This document shows, piece by piece, positions 7,668 to 17,143 of a stretch of 23,105 nt of DNA. A program made the translations under genes and the position numbers. The notes under the pieces are model-generated. The model did not search any database, had not been told where the DNA came from, and saw only the letters and a list, made by a program, of their open reading frames with translations. Source of the DNA: an uncultured Pseudomonadota bacterium (GTDB lineage Bacteria; Pseudomonadota; Alphaproteobacteria; Rs-D84); contig OMQP01000021.1 in the NCBI GenBank assembly GCA_900313285.1, positions 1 through 23,105 on the forward strand. Direction: 5' to 3'. Position 1 is the first letter of the stretch; each line of letters opens with the position of its first letter.

Positions 7668-8939
7668 TTAGAAATAAAAGATTGCCTGAATTCCAATTTT
7701 CCATTCATTATAATCTTTGATTTTATAATCACCCGTTGTATACAATAATTTACTGTCTGTAAATACTGGGCTGCCATCTACAACAGGATAACCATTTGGA
7801 TTAACATCATAATTCATATAAGTTTTTGTTTTTTCTTTTGCAGAATCATATAATGATGTTGATGCATATAAATTCAAAGCAAACATATCACCAGGTTGCC
7901 ACCCAATTGCACCCTTGATATTCAATTGGCTGTGCCAGTCATAATGACCATATACCAATTCACCGTTTAATGTAAAATATTTATTCAACACTGCGAACGC
8001 ACCGATGCCACCTTCGACATAAACCACATCTTTGATGTTTGTGTTATAAGACAACATTAACCAGTCACCATCATCAGCGTCAACCAAAGCACCGTATGTA
8101 TCTCCTTCGATTAAATCAGAATAACCGAAACGACCCAAACCATATAATGTTGTTCTGTCAATTTTATAACCAGCTTTTATTTCCCCGATGAATGTATTTG
8201 CTGTATCTTTTTGATGTTGGAAAAAGCCAGCAATACTTGCTATCCATTTATCGTTATCAACAAAACGGTTTTGTAAACCAATACCAAAAATATTTAATCC
8301 GGAACTTGAAGAACTGTCACCTGGTTCACCACCAGACCAATCATTTAATTGAACTTTGGTTTTATCATATTGCGCCATTCCAATAATTGCCAAAGTATCA
8401 GAAATACCATAACTGAAATCTTCTTTGACTAAAAATTGTGATGTTTCTTGTTTTCCACTGATACCAACTGCGCCCTTTGGTGTAGCCTGACGATAGGTAG
8501 TTGATGCCTTGTCTATATTCAAAGTAGAACCGTCTATGATATCAAAATTAAATCTATTTTGTGTATAAGATACATCTGTGACAGATCCAAATTTACCCTG
8601 TAATGGTTGAAAGAAAGGATGTGCCAAGAAATATTTACGCATCTGTGAAGAATAAGAAGTTTTCTTAGTCGTTTTCTTTGCAGGTGCAGCAACATAACCA
8701 TCATCATAATTATATGCAGAATATGCTGAACGTTGTACCGGTTGACCCGTATAATAAAAATTATTAGTGATAGTATTTGTATATCCGCCACTTCTGCGTG
8801 CTGATTTTTTATATGTACTTGTTTTTACAGGACGCGCTGAATAATACGAACCATTTCTTGATTCATATTGATATGCCGCATCAGCAGAAACAATCGGCAA
8901 TACCGCAAACAAAACCAACGCAAGTGTATACTTTTTCAT
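7668..8939 (-). CDS. Putative outer-membrane beta-barrel protein (first of pair)
   Basis: The start at 8939 is fixed by AAGGAG 7-8 bases upstream and gives the signal peptide MKKYTLALVLFAVLPIVSADA; the longer frame from 8957 lacks both. The protein has 423 residues. A Tyr/Ser/Lys-rich segment (about 25-90) is followed by a C-terminal domain of amphipathic strands ending IGIQAIFYF, as expected for a BAM-inserted barrel. I do not recognise a named porin family. The architecture (low-complexity N-terminus, barrel, terminal Phe) is shared with the gene just downstream, so the two may be distant paralogues. The basic N-terminal stretch could interact with peptidoglycan or LPS, but this is inference. 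Confidence 0.8.
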   Translation of the reverse strand: MKKYTLALVLFAVLPIVSADAAYQYESRNGSYYSARPVKTSTYKKSARRSGGYTNTITNNFYYTGQPVQRSAYSAYNYDDGYVAAPAKKTTKKTSYSSQMRKYFLAHPFFQPLQGKFGSVTDVSYTQNRFNFDIIDGSTLNIDKASTTYRQATPKGAVGISGKQETSQFLVKEDFSYGISDTLAIIGMAQYDKTKVQLNDWSGGEPGDSSSSSGLNIFGIGLQNRFVDNDKWIASIAGFFQHQKDTANTFIGEIKAGYKIDRTTLYGLGRFGYSDLIEGDTYGALVDADDGDWLMLSYNTNIKDVVYVEGGIGAFAVLNKYFTLNGELVYGHYDWHSQLNIKGAIGWQPGDMFALNLYASTSLYDSAKEKTKTYMNYDVNPNGYPVVDGSPVFTDSKLLYTTGDYKIKDYNEWKIGIQAIFYF

Positions 8940-8965
8940 AAAAAAACTCCTTTCCAATTTCTTAT

Positions 8966-8977
8966 ATTATATCACAA
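8966..8977 (-). promoter_or_regulatory. Extended -10 promoter element for the outer-membrane gene pair
   Basis: The minus-strand sequence TTGTGATATAAT holds a consensus TATAAT and an extended -10 TG. Transcription would start about 20 bases before the ATG and would keep the AAGGAG ribosome site. The -35 region is only a T-run, so the extended -10 is probably what matters. It lies in the 80-base gap after ftsK. Confidence 0.55.
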
Positions 8978-9019
8978 AAAGGGGATAGAAAAAAGACAAA
9001 AAACAAAAAAATTGTGATT

Positions 9020-11233
9020 TTACAGAATATGTCTTTTGCCACCAGCATCAGGGGCACTGACCACACCTTCATTTTCCATGCGTTCAATCAATGTGGCAGC
9101 TTTGTTATAACCAATGCCCAATCTGCGTTGGATATATGAAATAGTTGGTTTTTTATCACGTATTACGATTTCTTTTGCCTGTTCATATAAATCGTTAGAT
9201 TTTGCTTCTTTGGACATAGGCATACCTGGAACAACACCTGTATCACCGCCATCTTCACTTGTCACACCATCGGCATATTCGGGTTCACCCTGTTCGCGCA
9301 GAAAATCTGCAACACGATTAACTTCATCATTATCTATGAATGCACCATGTATACGTACAGGTGCGCGCCCTGCTTCACTAAATAACATATCACCACAAGG
9401 CAACAATTGTTCAGCGCCCTTTTCACCCAATGTTGTCATAGAATCTATTGCGCTTCGCGCCTGGAATGAAATACGTGTTGGAAAGTTTGCTTTGATAACC
9501 CCAGTAATAACATCAGCCGATGGACGCTGGGTTGCCATAACAAGATGGATACCGGCGGCACGCGCCTTTTGTGCCAATCTTTGCACGCACATTTCAACAT
9601 CTTTGCGGGCTACTGTCATCAGGTCTGCAACCTCGTCTATGATAATAACAAGATATGGCATATCAGATAAATCTATTTGTTTTGTTTCAAATTCAAATTC
9701 ACCGGTTTCTTCATCTGTTCCAACAACAACCTGTTCTGTTAAAACTTCGCCTTTATCACGTAGTGCCGCAACTTTTTCATTATATTCTGCGATATTACGC
9801 ACACCCATTTTCTGTAATTTTTTATATCTGTCTTCCATGTCACGTACGGACCACTTTAATGCATTTACAGCTTCTGTCGCATCTGTAACCACAGGTGTAA
9901 TTAAATGTGGAATATTTTCCCATGCGGCAAAATCAACCGCCTTTGGATCGACAATCATTAATTTACATTTATCCGGTGTAAAATGATAAACAATAGATGT
10001 AATTATAGATTGCACAAACACAGATTTTCCAGAACCTGTTCGTCCGGCAATCAACATATGTGGCATTTTTGCCAAATCATAATACATAGATTCACCGGCA
10101 ATATTCACACCAAGTGCCAGTGGTATTGCATATCTTGAATTAACAAAACTTGGGTTTGACATCAAAGTTTGATACCGCACAGTTTTGCGATCTAAATTCA
10201 CCATTTCAACACCGATATATTGAGTTCCCGGAATTGGTGTAATACGGATTTTTTCCGTTGCCATCGCACGTGTCATATCTTTTGCAGTATCAGTAATTTT
10301 ATTTATACGTGTTCCTGGTTCTGGTTCAAATTCATATTGCGTAACGATTGGTCCAGGTTTAATACCGGCAACCTTGCCAAAGATACCAAATTCTTCAAAA
10401 TGATCCTGTAATAAAACGGCGGTTTGTTTAAATTCGGGTGTAATAACATTTTTTCCAAACACAGATTTTTCAAGTAATTCTGGATCAGGTAATTCATATT
10501 CGTGTGCAACAGCACCACTGACAGTTGCAACAGGACGTTTACGTGTGGCACGTTTGCGCTTTGGTTTTTCTTCTTCCTCTTCTTCGTCTTCTTCCTCTTC
10601 TTCATCTTCTTCGTATTCTTCTTCATCTTCTTCGGTTTCGATTGGTTTAATAAGATGGAATGCAGACAAAACCCAACGTGTTAAATGATATGTTGTTTTA
10701 ATTGCCCCCTTAACATGTTCCCATTTTATATGTAATAAAATACCCGCCATAATTAAGAACAAAGCAAAAAACAAAATACCGATTGGCAATGACACAACAG
10801 ATAACATCGGCGATATATCTGCACTGACAATAGCCCCAGCCAATCCACCATAACTTTTTGATGGAAACATTAACCCCAATGCACTGCATCCAATGCATAA
10901 TGTGACAAAACCACGCAATAAATTATATTCAGGTGCGCGTTCTTCATCCCATTTTATTAACAAACTTAATCCAAAACGCCCCAGGCAAAGGAACAAAAAC
11001 AATGTTGGTAAAAAACCAATAATATAACGAATAAAACCGACAGTATTTCCAAATATGCCCTGATTACCGAATGAACCATACGCGCCAACACCGGTTAAAT
11101 ACGGATTCATAAAAAACAATTTTAAAATAAAAATGGCAGATAACAAACAAAACACTATCCCCAAACCACGCAACGACAAATCGCGCAGCACGGATGAAAT
11201 ACTTTCTGGTAATAACTTTGCCCTTTTAGTCAT
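9020..11233 (-). CDS. ftsK: DNA translocase FtsK
   Basis: This 737-residue protein couples division to chromosome dimer resolution by pumping DNA at the septum. Four membrane segments (about 22-165) are followed by an unusually acidic linker at 199-222, almost all Glu/Asp, then a basic patch KPKRKRATRKRP. The motor has Walker A AGRTGSGKS (396-404) and Walker B YLVIIIDEVADLM (527-539). The gamma winged-helix domain that reads polar KOPS sequences closes the protein (ISYIQRRLGIGYNKAATLIERMENEGVV). The linker is short compared with E. coli FtsK. Its classical partner, the XerD-type recombinase, is at 20640. The ATG lies about one base after the predicted transcription start, so the mRNA may be leaderless. 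Confidence 0.97.
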   Translation of the reverse strand: MTKRAKLLPESISSVLRDLSLRGLGIVFCLLSAIFILKLFFMNPYLTGVGAYGSFGNQGIFGNTVGFIRYIIGFLPTLFLFLCLGRFGLSLLIKWDEERAPEYNLLRGFVTLCIGCSALGLMFPSKSYGGLAGAIVSADISPMLSVVSLPIGILFFALFLIMAGILLHIKWEHVKGAIKTTYHLTRWVLSAFHLIKPIETEEDEEEYEEDEEEEEDEEEEEEKPKRKRATRKRPVATVSGAVAHEYELPDPELLEKSVFGKNVITPEFKQTAVLLQDHFEEFGIFGKVAGIKPGPIVTQYEFEPEPGTRINKITDTAKDMTRAMATEKIRITPIPGTQYIGVEMVNLDRKTVRYQTLMSNPSFVNSRYAIPLALGVNIAGESMYYDLAKMPHMLIAGRTGSGKSVFVQSIITSIVYHFTPDKCKLMIVDPKAVDFAAWENIPHLITPVVTDATEAVNALKWSVRDMEDRYKKLQKMGVRNIAEYNEKVAALRDKGEVLTEQVVVGTDEETGEFEFETKQIDLSDMPYLVIIIDEVADLMTVARKDVEMCVQRLAQKARAAGIHLVMATQRPSADVITGVIKANFPTRISFQARSAIDSMTTLGEKGAEQLLPCGDMLFSEAGRAPVRIHGAFIDNDEVNRVADFLREQGEPEYADGVTSEDGGDTGVVPGMPMSKEAKSNDLYEQAKEIVIRDKKPTISYIQRRLGIGYNKAATLIERMENEGVVSAPDAGGKRHIL

Positions 11234-11240
11234 AATTGGT

Positions 11241-11269
11241 ATTTTATCACAATTTTAACCAAAGTGCAA
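11241..11269 (-). promoter_or_regulatory. Predicted ftsK promoter, near-leaderless
   Basis: On the minus strand TTGCAC (11264-11269) and TAAAAT (11241-11246) are 17 bases apart, with TGTGA just before the -10. The expected start at 11234-11235 touches the ftsK ATG at 11233. No Shine-Dalgarno sequence is present. Confidence 0.6.
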
Positions 11270-11290
11270 AAATCTATTTATATATAAAGA

Positions 11291-11317
11291 AACCGCCCAA
11301 ATGGGCGGTGTTTTTTA
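11291..11317. terminator. Rho-independent terminator after the InlB-type fragment
   Basis: ACCGCCC (11292-11298), loop AAAT, GGGCGGT (11303-11309), then a G and a T-run on the plus strand. On the minus strand the hairpin is followed by a weaker TTTCTTTATA tract. It sits just past the stop of the surface-protein fragment and shields the ftsK promoter. A hairpin with the same AAAT loop follows the related gene at the right end. Confidence 0.8.
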
Positions 11318-11321
11318 ATAA

Positions 11322-11943
11322 TTATTGTGTTATACCATACAATACTCTCCGGTAATTAGTAGTACTTTGAGATCCGCTTTGAATATTACCAGCACAATTA
11401 TATGCACAATCATGTTTACAAGAATCTGCATTGGAATATCCTAATCCCAATACCCATGGAGATGAAGAAACATTACAAAAATTCTGGTTTTCTGATGCAT
11501 AAGAAATTGCTTTACACCAACAGTTTTCCCCTTCTGCGTTTTCATTTGGGGAGCCAATCTCATGGTACGAACCGCTTGTTGAACTGCATAAAGCTACCCC
11601 TTTTACAGTACCGTAACTAAATGTTACCGCCCATTCTCCATTGTCTAAATCACTGTTGTTTTCTGTTCCAAAAGCAGACTGCATCGCGGTTCCATAACCA
11701 TCATTTATCGTTTTCCATCTTACATGTGTTGCATCCCACGATGTGCCAATACTTGCGTCTAAATTGCTTAAACTACATTGTGCGACACGTACCTGCCAGC
11801 CACGGAATGTATATCCTGTTTTTGTTGGGTTCGTTGATGGTAATGTTATTCCACCGTCATATGTACATGTATTTGATGTGGTTGGGACCGTTAATTTTGT
11901 ATCTTCGTTATACCATTCCAGGTTTATTGTGTTATGGATAATA

Positions 11944-11948
<5 letters not shown>
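11322..11948 (-). pseudogene. C-terminal remnant of an InlB-repeat surface protein with Cys-rich tail
   Basis: The frame is open from just after a TAA (11949-11951) to the stop at 11322-11324, 208 codons, but has no ATG until residue 89 (11684). It reads as the end of a large protein. First comes a Listeria-Bacteroides type repeat (YDGGITLPSTNPTKTGYTF then RGW). Then a conserved module (NNSDLDNGEWAVTFSYGTV then KGVALCS, then CWCKA). A tail with the Cys pattern C-x3-C-A-x2-C-A and RRVLYGITQ closes the frame. The same module ends the protein at 22728-23105. The upstream part is missing: a stop and a GT microsatellite lie where the N-terminus should be. It may be a true deletion remnant or an assembly junction at the repeat. 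Confidence 0.75.
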
Positions 11949-12042
<94 letters not shown>

Positions 12043-12061
12043 TTTGTTTTCCCCCTGTTTT

Positions 12062-12745
12062 TTATTTTGAATTTATTTTCTTTAAAACTGCCTTTACTAC
12101 ATCGGCACATATCATACCGATAAATGCACCAAATATAACGTCACTGGCCCAATGTACACCAACATATAAACGTGACAAAGCAACCAATATCGCCGTTGTC
12201 CATGTTGCCCATTTAATTTTTGGGAACAACATTCCAATCATAACCAAACCAGCAAATGACACCGCCGTATGTCCAGATGGCATTGAATTAAACACATATT
12301 CATATGTTCCCGGAACAAATACTGATGTATTTAATGCTTCGTATATAATTGGACGTGAACGACCAATTAAAACCTTTAATATACCTGTTGTCAAAGATGC
12401 CATTAACACAGAACAAAAAACATAAAACACATAACTGTTTTTAATTTTTATAAAAGCATATCTAAAATCATTTTCATTTTTAACTGCCTTATATATAAAG
12501 AATGCAACCACAGATAAAAATGTAAATATCAACCACATTTTTGCGGAAAATATTTTACCAATAAATATACAAATTGAACATAATGCAGTACTGACATAAA
12601 CCCATGGATTACACATTGGATTATGAATAAGTGAATACAACCATTTATCCAACCCTAACAATCCCAACACAATTAACGCGAATGTAATAATTGCGCCATA
12701 TGCTATCCATTTCCATTTAAGTGTATTATCGTATTTTATAAACAT
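12062..12745 (-). CDS. PAP2-family membrane phosphatase
   Basis: This 227-residue integral membrane protein carries all three PAP2 motifs: KVLIGRSRP (K124-x6-RP), PSGH (156-159) and SRLYVGVHWASD (R192, H198, D202). About six hydrophobic segments place it in the inner membrane, with the active site on the periplasmic face in known members. Likely substrates are undecaprenyl pyrophosphate, lipid A phosphates or phosphatidylglycerol phosphate; the sequence does not separate these. The start lies 1 base after the S41 stop, so the two are translation-coupled. Its 3' side abuts the microsatellite locus. Confidence 0.92.
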   Translation of the reverse strand: MFIKYDNTLKWKWIAYGAIITFALIVLGLLGLDKWLYSLIHNPMCNPWVYVSTALCSICIFIGKIFSAKMWLIFTFLSVVAFFIYKAVKNENDFRYAFIKIKNSYVFYVFCSVLMASLTTGILKVLIGRSRPIIYEALNTSVFVPGTYEYVFNSMPSGHTAVSFAGLVMIGMLFPKIKWATWTTAILVALSRLYVGVHWASDVIFGAFIGMICADVVKAVLKKINSK

Positions 12746-12746
12746 T

Positions 12747-14255
12747 TTATAAATCCATTAATTCGTTATACATTTTTTTATCTGTTAATATTTTAATGCT
12801 GACCGCAGAAGACATATTGTCTTCATCTGCCCCACTTGTGATGTTTGGACATGCTTTGCGTAATGCCTTTACATCGACATCTTTTTTGCTGTTATAATCA
12901 CGCGCATTAAAATTACCATTTAATATATTAAGAAAGAACGCTTCCTGTTGTTGTTCATTTCTTATATTCGATAAACAAACCAATGGAAACACACCACGGC
13001 CATCAAGCACATTACCATTACCTGTTTTCACTGATTTATTTAACAATTCCAAAACGCCACCATTTTTTAAATCTATGAAAGTTGCTATTCTTGAACGCCC
13101 CGCAGTTGGTGTACCAATTAAAACACCACGTTTATTTTCATAAAATGCCGCCGCAATTGCTTCTGCTGTGCCACGTGTTGTATCAGAAATCAAAACAACA
13201 ACCGGAACATTAGTAATCGCATCACCACCCGGAACAACTTCTAATTCATCAACTGCTGTTTCTGATATTACCATAACAGGTTTTTGACCAATGAACAATC
13301 CAGCAAGTTTTGCTGCAGCTTTTTCATCATCACCGACACTTGTTCTTAAATCAAGAACTATGCCACCAATATCTTTATATGTATTCAATGCTTCATTTAT
13401 AATATTAACTGCGCCATTTGATATTTTATGAACAACGATTTCCAAAATACCATCTGTTGTTTCATTTTTACCACGATGAATAATATCCGCATCCGCCAAA
13501 ACAACAGTTGCACGACGTAACGTTACATTTTTGTTTCCAAACGGTGTTAACAATTTTAATTTAGCCGTTCCAGAATTATACCCTGATAAAATTGCAGACA
13601 TTTCCGCATCGGACATTTGTGCAACACGTTGACCATTTACTTCGGAAATAATATCATCTTCATGTAAACCAGCCATATCAGCAGGCGAATCTTTATAAAC
13701 ACCTGTTACACGAAAATTCCCCTTGAAATCGCGCCCACCATCAAAACCAATACTGGTTAATATACGTGTATCATCATCATTTATTGCATCCCTTGAATAG
13801 ATATATCGACCATTTTGATCGATACCAGATAATAATGCATCAACGACAACCTGGTACAAACCTGCATCATGCAAAGATTGTAATTGAGGATCTTTTGCGC
13901 GCATTTTCAAAAGTAATGCTGTTGTTATTTCACCATAACTTTTCCAATCTTTTGCCGCTGGATATGGGTAATTAGCAATCAGTTCATCACCCCATACCAA
14001 CACTGCGCGTTCGCCGGTTGCTGCAATATGTGCATTTGGATTTAATTTTTCCAAACTCTCAATGGCAACTTCGATATTTTTTCCGGCCCAATTAACACTG
14101 TCTAATTTTTCATAAATATCTGCAAAAGCATCAGATACAGCACGAACATCTATGCCATCTTGAATTTTTACATCGTCATGAAAAATATCTGATGCGTTTG
14201 CAAAAAACGGCAAACAAACCAGACCAAGTACAAAAAAGATTCTTGTTATTTTCAT
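12747..14255 (-). CDS. S41 (C-terminal processing) peptidase homologue with degenerate active site
   Basis: The protein has 502 residues: a signal peptide MKITRIFFVLGLVCLPFFANA, a helical N-terminal region, a PDZ domain (about 168-236, with SPADMAGLHEDDIISEVNG) and an S41 fold (265-430, with GIVLDLR and GVLIGTPTAG). These proteases trim C-termini of periplasmic proteins. Aligned by hand with E. coli Tsp (SASEIFAAAM...TFGK), the catalytic Ser falls on G362 (RGTAEAIAAAF), the Asp on E373 and the Lys on R387 (TAGRS). The nucleophile and base therefore both seem lost, and the protein may act as a periplasmic scaffold or adaptor. GAGGA precedes the ATG. It follows secF by 43 bases and couples to PAP2. 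Confidence 0.88.
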   Translation of the reverse strand: MKITRIFFVLGLVCLPFFANASDIFHDDVKIQDGIDVRAVSDAFADIYEKLDSVNWAGKNIEVAIESLEKLNPNAHIAATGERAVLVWGDELIANYPYPAAKDWKSYGEITTALLLKMRAKDPQLQSLHDAGLYQVVVDALLSGIDQNGRYIYSRDAINDDDTRILTSIGFDGGRDFKGNFRVTGVYKDSPADMAGLHEDDIISEVNGQRVAQMSDAEMSAILSGYNSGTAKLKLLTPFGNKNVTLRRATVVLADADIIHRGKNETTDGILEIVVHKISNGAVNIINEALNTYKDIGGIVLDLRTSVGDDEKAAAKLAGLFIGQKPVMVISETAVDELEVVPGGDAITNVPVVVLISDTTRGTAEAIAAAFYENKRGVLIGTPTAGRSRIATFIDLKNGGVLELLNKSVKTGNGNVLDGRGVFPLVCLSNIRNEQQQEAFFLNILNGNFNARDYNSKKDVDVKALRKACPNITSGADEDNMSSAVSIKILTDKKMYNELMDL

Positions 14256-14298
14256 TTGTTGTTTCCTCCCCTTTCCTTTACTTGACCTGATATTATTT

Positions 14299-15162
14299 TT
14301 AATAATCAGTTTCTCTTAAATTAAAGTGATACAAAATAACATTAGAAATATAAATACTTGTTAATGTTCCACTTATAATCGAGAACGTCATGGCTATTGC
14401 AAATTCACGCAACATCAAACCACCAAACATATAAATACCAACCATAGCCAATATAGTAGATACACTGGTCATTATTGTTCGGTATAACATTTCATTAACA
14501 GATAAATCGATTATATTGCTGATTGGCATTTTGTGATATTTTTTAATATTTTCATCTATTCTGTCATAATTCACAACTTTATCATTTACAGAATATCCAA
14601 CACCCATCAAAATAACCGCAATTGCCGTTTGATTAAATTCAAGACCTGCGATTGAAAAGAACCCAAACATTAAAACCAAGTCAAATATCAATGACACAAA
14701 AGACCCGACAGCATAACCGCCACGATAACGAACCCATATATAAATTGCCATCATAATAAATGATACCAATATTGCTAAAATACCACCACGAATAAGTTCG
14801 CCACCTATTTTTGGTCCAACAACTTGAACCTGGGAATATGTGACACGATCGCCAAGTATGTTTTTGATTTCTGCAACACGTTGATTTTGTTGTTCGTCGG
14901 TTGAACCTTTTGGTAAACCTACGCGCAACAAAACAGCATTTCCGTCAACTGATTGTAATTCAGGACTAAATGCTGCCAAATCATGACGCATTTTATCAAC
15001 GGTATATTCGGCACTTACAGGTTGTACTTCCATAGAAATACCACCCGAAAAGTCAATACCATAATTAAAACCTTTGAACACGATTGACAATATGGACAGC
15101 ACAACACAAATTGCAGAAATCCAATATGACAATTTACGATATTTCATAAAATGCAGTTTCAT
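14299..15162 (-). CDS. secF: Protein translocase subunit SecF
   Basis: This 287-residue protein has the SecF pattern: a first membrane helix, FKGFNYGIDFSGG, a periplasmic P1 domain, then five membrane helices with GVGYSVNDKVVNYDRIDEN, the RND-type motif of this family. With SecD and YajC it pulls exported chains through SecYEG using the proton gradient. AGGGGAAG precedes the ATG at 15162. It lies 24 bases after secD. Confidence 0.97.
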   Translation of the reverse strand: MKLHFMKYRKLSYWISAICVVLSILSIVFKGFNYGIDFSGGISMEVQPVSAEYTVDKMRHDLAAFSPELQSVDGNAVLLRVGLPKGSTDEQQNQRVAEIKNILGDRVTYSQVQVVGPKIGGELIRGGILAILVSFIMMAIYIWVRYRGGYAVGSFVSLIFDLVLMFGFFSIAGLEFNQTAIAVILMGVGYSVNDKVVNYDRIDENIKKYHKMPISNIIDLSVNEMLYRTIMTSVSTILAMVGIYMFGGLMLREFAIAMTFSIISGTLTSIYISNVILYHFNLRETDY

Positions 15163-15186
15163 AATACTTCCCCTTTTGCACTTTCT

Positions 15187-16746
15187 TTATTTATTTCTTA
15201 TATAACCAATTTTTCTGCTTTTGCCGTTCATATACCAATCAACAAAAACACGTGTTAACAACAAACAAGTGAACAATGTTGTCATAACACCGATTGATAA
15301 TGTGACTGCAAATCCACGAATTGGGCCCGCACCAAATTGGAACAAAATCAATGCACAGATTAAATTGGTTAATTCACCGTCCAAAACTGTTTTTGTTGAA
15401 CGTGTAAAACCGTAATCTACTGCACGTAATGTTGGCACACCACTGCGTACTTCATCACGTATTCTTTCGAATGGCAAAATATTTGCGTCCACAGCCATAC
15501 CTAATGTCAACACGATACCTGCAATACCAGGCAATGTTAAAGTTGCCCCAAACAGTGCAGATACACCAATTATCATCAAAAGGTTCACTATCAAAACGAT
15601 ATCCGCAAACAGACCAAATATACCGTACAACATCGCCATAAATACCAAGATAAATATAACGCCAACAACGGAACCTATTTTACCTGTAGCGATTGTATCA
15701 GCACCCAAACCTGCCCCAACAGTTCTTTCTTCGATAACTTCCAATGGCGCAGGCAACGCACCACTGCGTAATAACACTGCCAAATCTTTTGCTCCCTGTA
15801 ATGTAAAGCCACCAGATATTTGACCACGGCCACCTGGAATTGGTTCACGAATTGTTGGAGCGGACAAAACTTTGTCATCCAACACAATTGCAAAACGTTC
15901 ATTAACATGTTCTGTTGTTAATTTTGCAAAACGACGCGTTCCAGATGCATCAAATTCAGTTGTAACAACAGGCATATTATTTTGATCAAAAGACGCTTCT
16001 GAATTTTTCAAACTGTCACCAGAAACTTCCACTCTTGAATACACAGGTATCATTTGACCTGGGTTATCCATGTATTGCAAGAACATTGTACCACTTGGTG
16101 CATGTCCAGATGCCAATTGTTCATTTGTTATGTTTTCATTTACCAAATGGAAAGTCATCTTTGCTGTTTTTCCAATCAGTTCTTTTATACGTTCTGGATT
16201 ATCAACACCTGGCAATTGAACCAATATGTATTTTCCGCCCTGGGACTGAATAGATGGTTCTTTTGTTCCCAAAGCATCTATACGGCGACGAACAATTTCA
16301 ATACTACGATTCATAGCATCTGTAATCATTTCTTCGCGCGCTTTTGTTGTATATGATATTGTCAAAGTTTTACCAGATGACGCAACATCTACATTATTAC
16401 CCAAAACGCTTTTTAAACGTCCCTTGGCTTTTGATACTTCATCGCTTTCACGAACAACCAATGACACACCATTACCAGTATTGCGCAATTCAGAAAAACG
16501 GATAACACCCTTGCTTCTGTCAATCAAAGCACTGCGCACTTCATCATAAAGTTGCGCTGATTTTTCTTTTAACATAACATTTGTATCAACTTCTAACAAA
16601 AGTTGCGCACCACCTTTTAAATCCAAACCTAATGGAATTGGTTGAATCCAATTTGGAAAATACGGTGCCAATTTTGGTGATAAGGTTGGAACCGCCAACA
16701 AAACCCCAAACAAAGAAATAAAAATAATAGCCAGTTTTCTAAACAT
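15187..16746 (-). CDS. secD: Protein translocase subunit SecD
   Basis: The protein has 519 residues: an N-terminal membrane helix, then the LGLDLKGGAQLLLEV signature, a large periplasmic domain with RRRIDALGTKEPSIQSQGG, and a C-terminal membrane block with LTLGMAVDANILPFERIRDEV. This is the SecF partner of the Sec holocomplex. An AGGGG sits about 8 bases before the ATG. The gene is 16 bases after yajC, forming the usual yajC-secD-secF set. Confidence 0.97.
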   Translation of the reverse strand: MFRKLAIIFISLFGVLLAVPTLSPKLAPYFPNWIQPIPLGLDLKGGAQLLLEVDTNVMLKEKSAQLYDEVRSALIDRSKGVIRFSELRNTGNGVSLVVRESDEVSKAKGRLKSVLGNNVDVASSGKTLTISYTTKAREEMITDAMNRSIEIVRRRIDALGTKEPSIQSQGGKYILVQLPGVDNPERIKELIGKTAKMTFHLVNENITNEQLASGHAPSGTMFLQYMDNPGQMIPVYSRVEVSGDSLKNSEASFDQNNMPVVTTEFDASGTRRFAKLTTEHVNERFAIVLDDKVLSAPTIREPIPGGRGQISGGFTLQGAKDLAVLLRSGALPAPLEVIEERTVGAGLGADTIATGKIGSVVGVIFILVFMAMLYGIFGLFADIVLIVNLLMIIGVSALFGATLTLPGIAGIVLTLGMAVDANILPFERIRDEVRSGVPTLRAVDYGFTRSTKTVLDGELTNLICALILFQFGAGPIRGFAVTLSIGVMTTLFTCLLLTRVFVDWYMNGKSRKIGYIRNK

Positions 16747-16762
16747 ACCACAACCCCTGAAA

Positions 16763-17077
16763 TTATTCTATATTCGCAACAGCGTTTTTGTTAACTTCAA
16801 CAACAACACCTTTTGCGATTTCCATATTTATAGTTTTTTCGTTTACTTTTTTTACAACACCATAAATTCCGGCAGCCAAAACACGATTGCCAACTTTTAT
16901 GCTGTCCAACATTTTTTGATATTCAGCCAAACGTTTTTTATTTGGGCGTATCATAAAGAAATACAATATTGCCATAATAGCAACGCAATATATAATCATA
17001 CCCCATGTACCATCTTGGGTTTGAGCCAATGGAACATTTTGAGTCACTTGATTTACAACTTCTACTGTTTCATTCAT
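16763..17077 (-). CDS. yajC: Sec translocase accessory subunit YajC
   Basis: This is a 104-residue protein with one membrane helix (about 27-43) followed by FFMIRPNKKRLAEYQKMLDSIKVGNRVLAAGIYG, the diagnostic YajC region. AAGGAG is well placed before the ATG. It associates with SecDF and YidC. First gene of the yajC-secD-secF block; a 66-base gap separates it from mutL. Confidence 0.96.
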   Translation of the reverse strand: MNETVEVVNQVTQNVPLAQTQDGTWGMIIYCVAIMAILYFFMIRPNKKRLAEYQKMLDSIKVGNRVLAAGIYGVVKKVNEKTINMEIAKGVVVEVNKNAVANIE

Positions 17078-17143
17078 GAATGTTCTCCTTTTTTATAAGA
17101 TAACACTAGTAAAAATTCAAAGATAAGTAAAGCAAAAACCGCA

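Noticed and set aside
9114..9986. 290-codon antisense frame inside ftsK
   Set aside because: Shadow of the conserved FtsK motor domain; Ser/Thr/Ala-rich low-complexity product without family resemblance.
14280..14310. Hairpin CTGATTATT...AATAATATCAG at the end of secF as a terminator
   Set aside because: The stem is almost all A/T with a bulge, overlaps the secF stop and has no T-run, so it is unlikely to stop transcription into the S41 gene.
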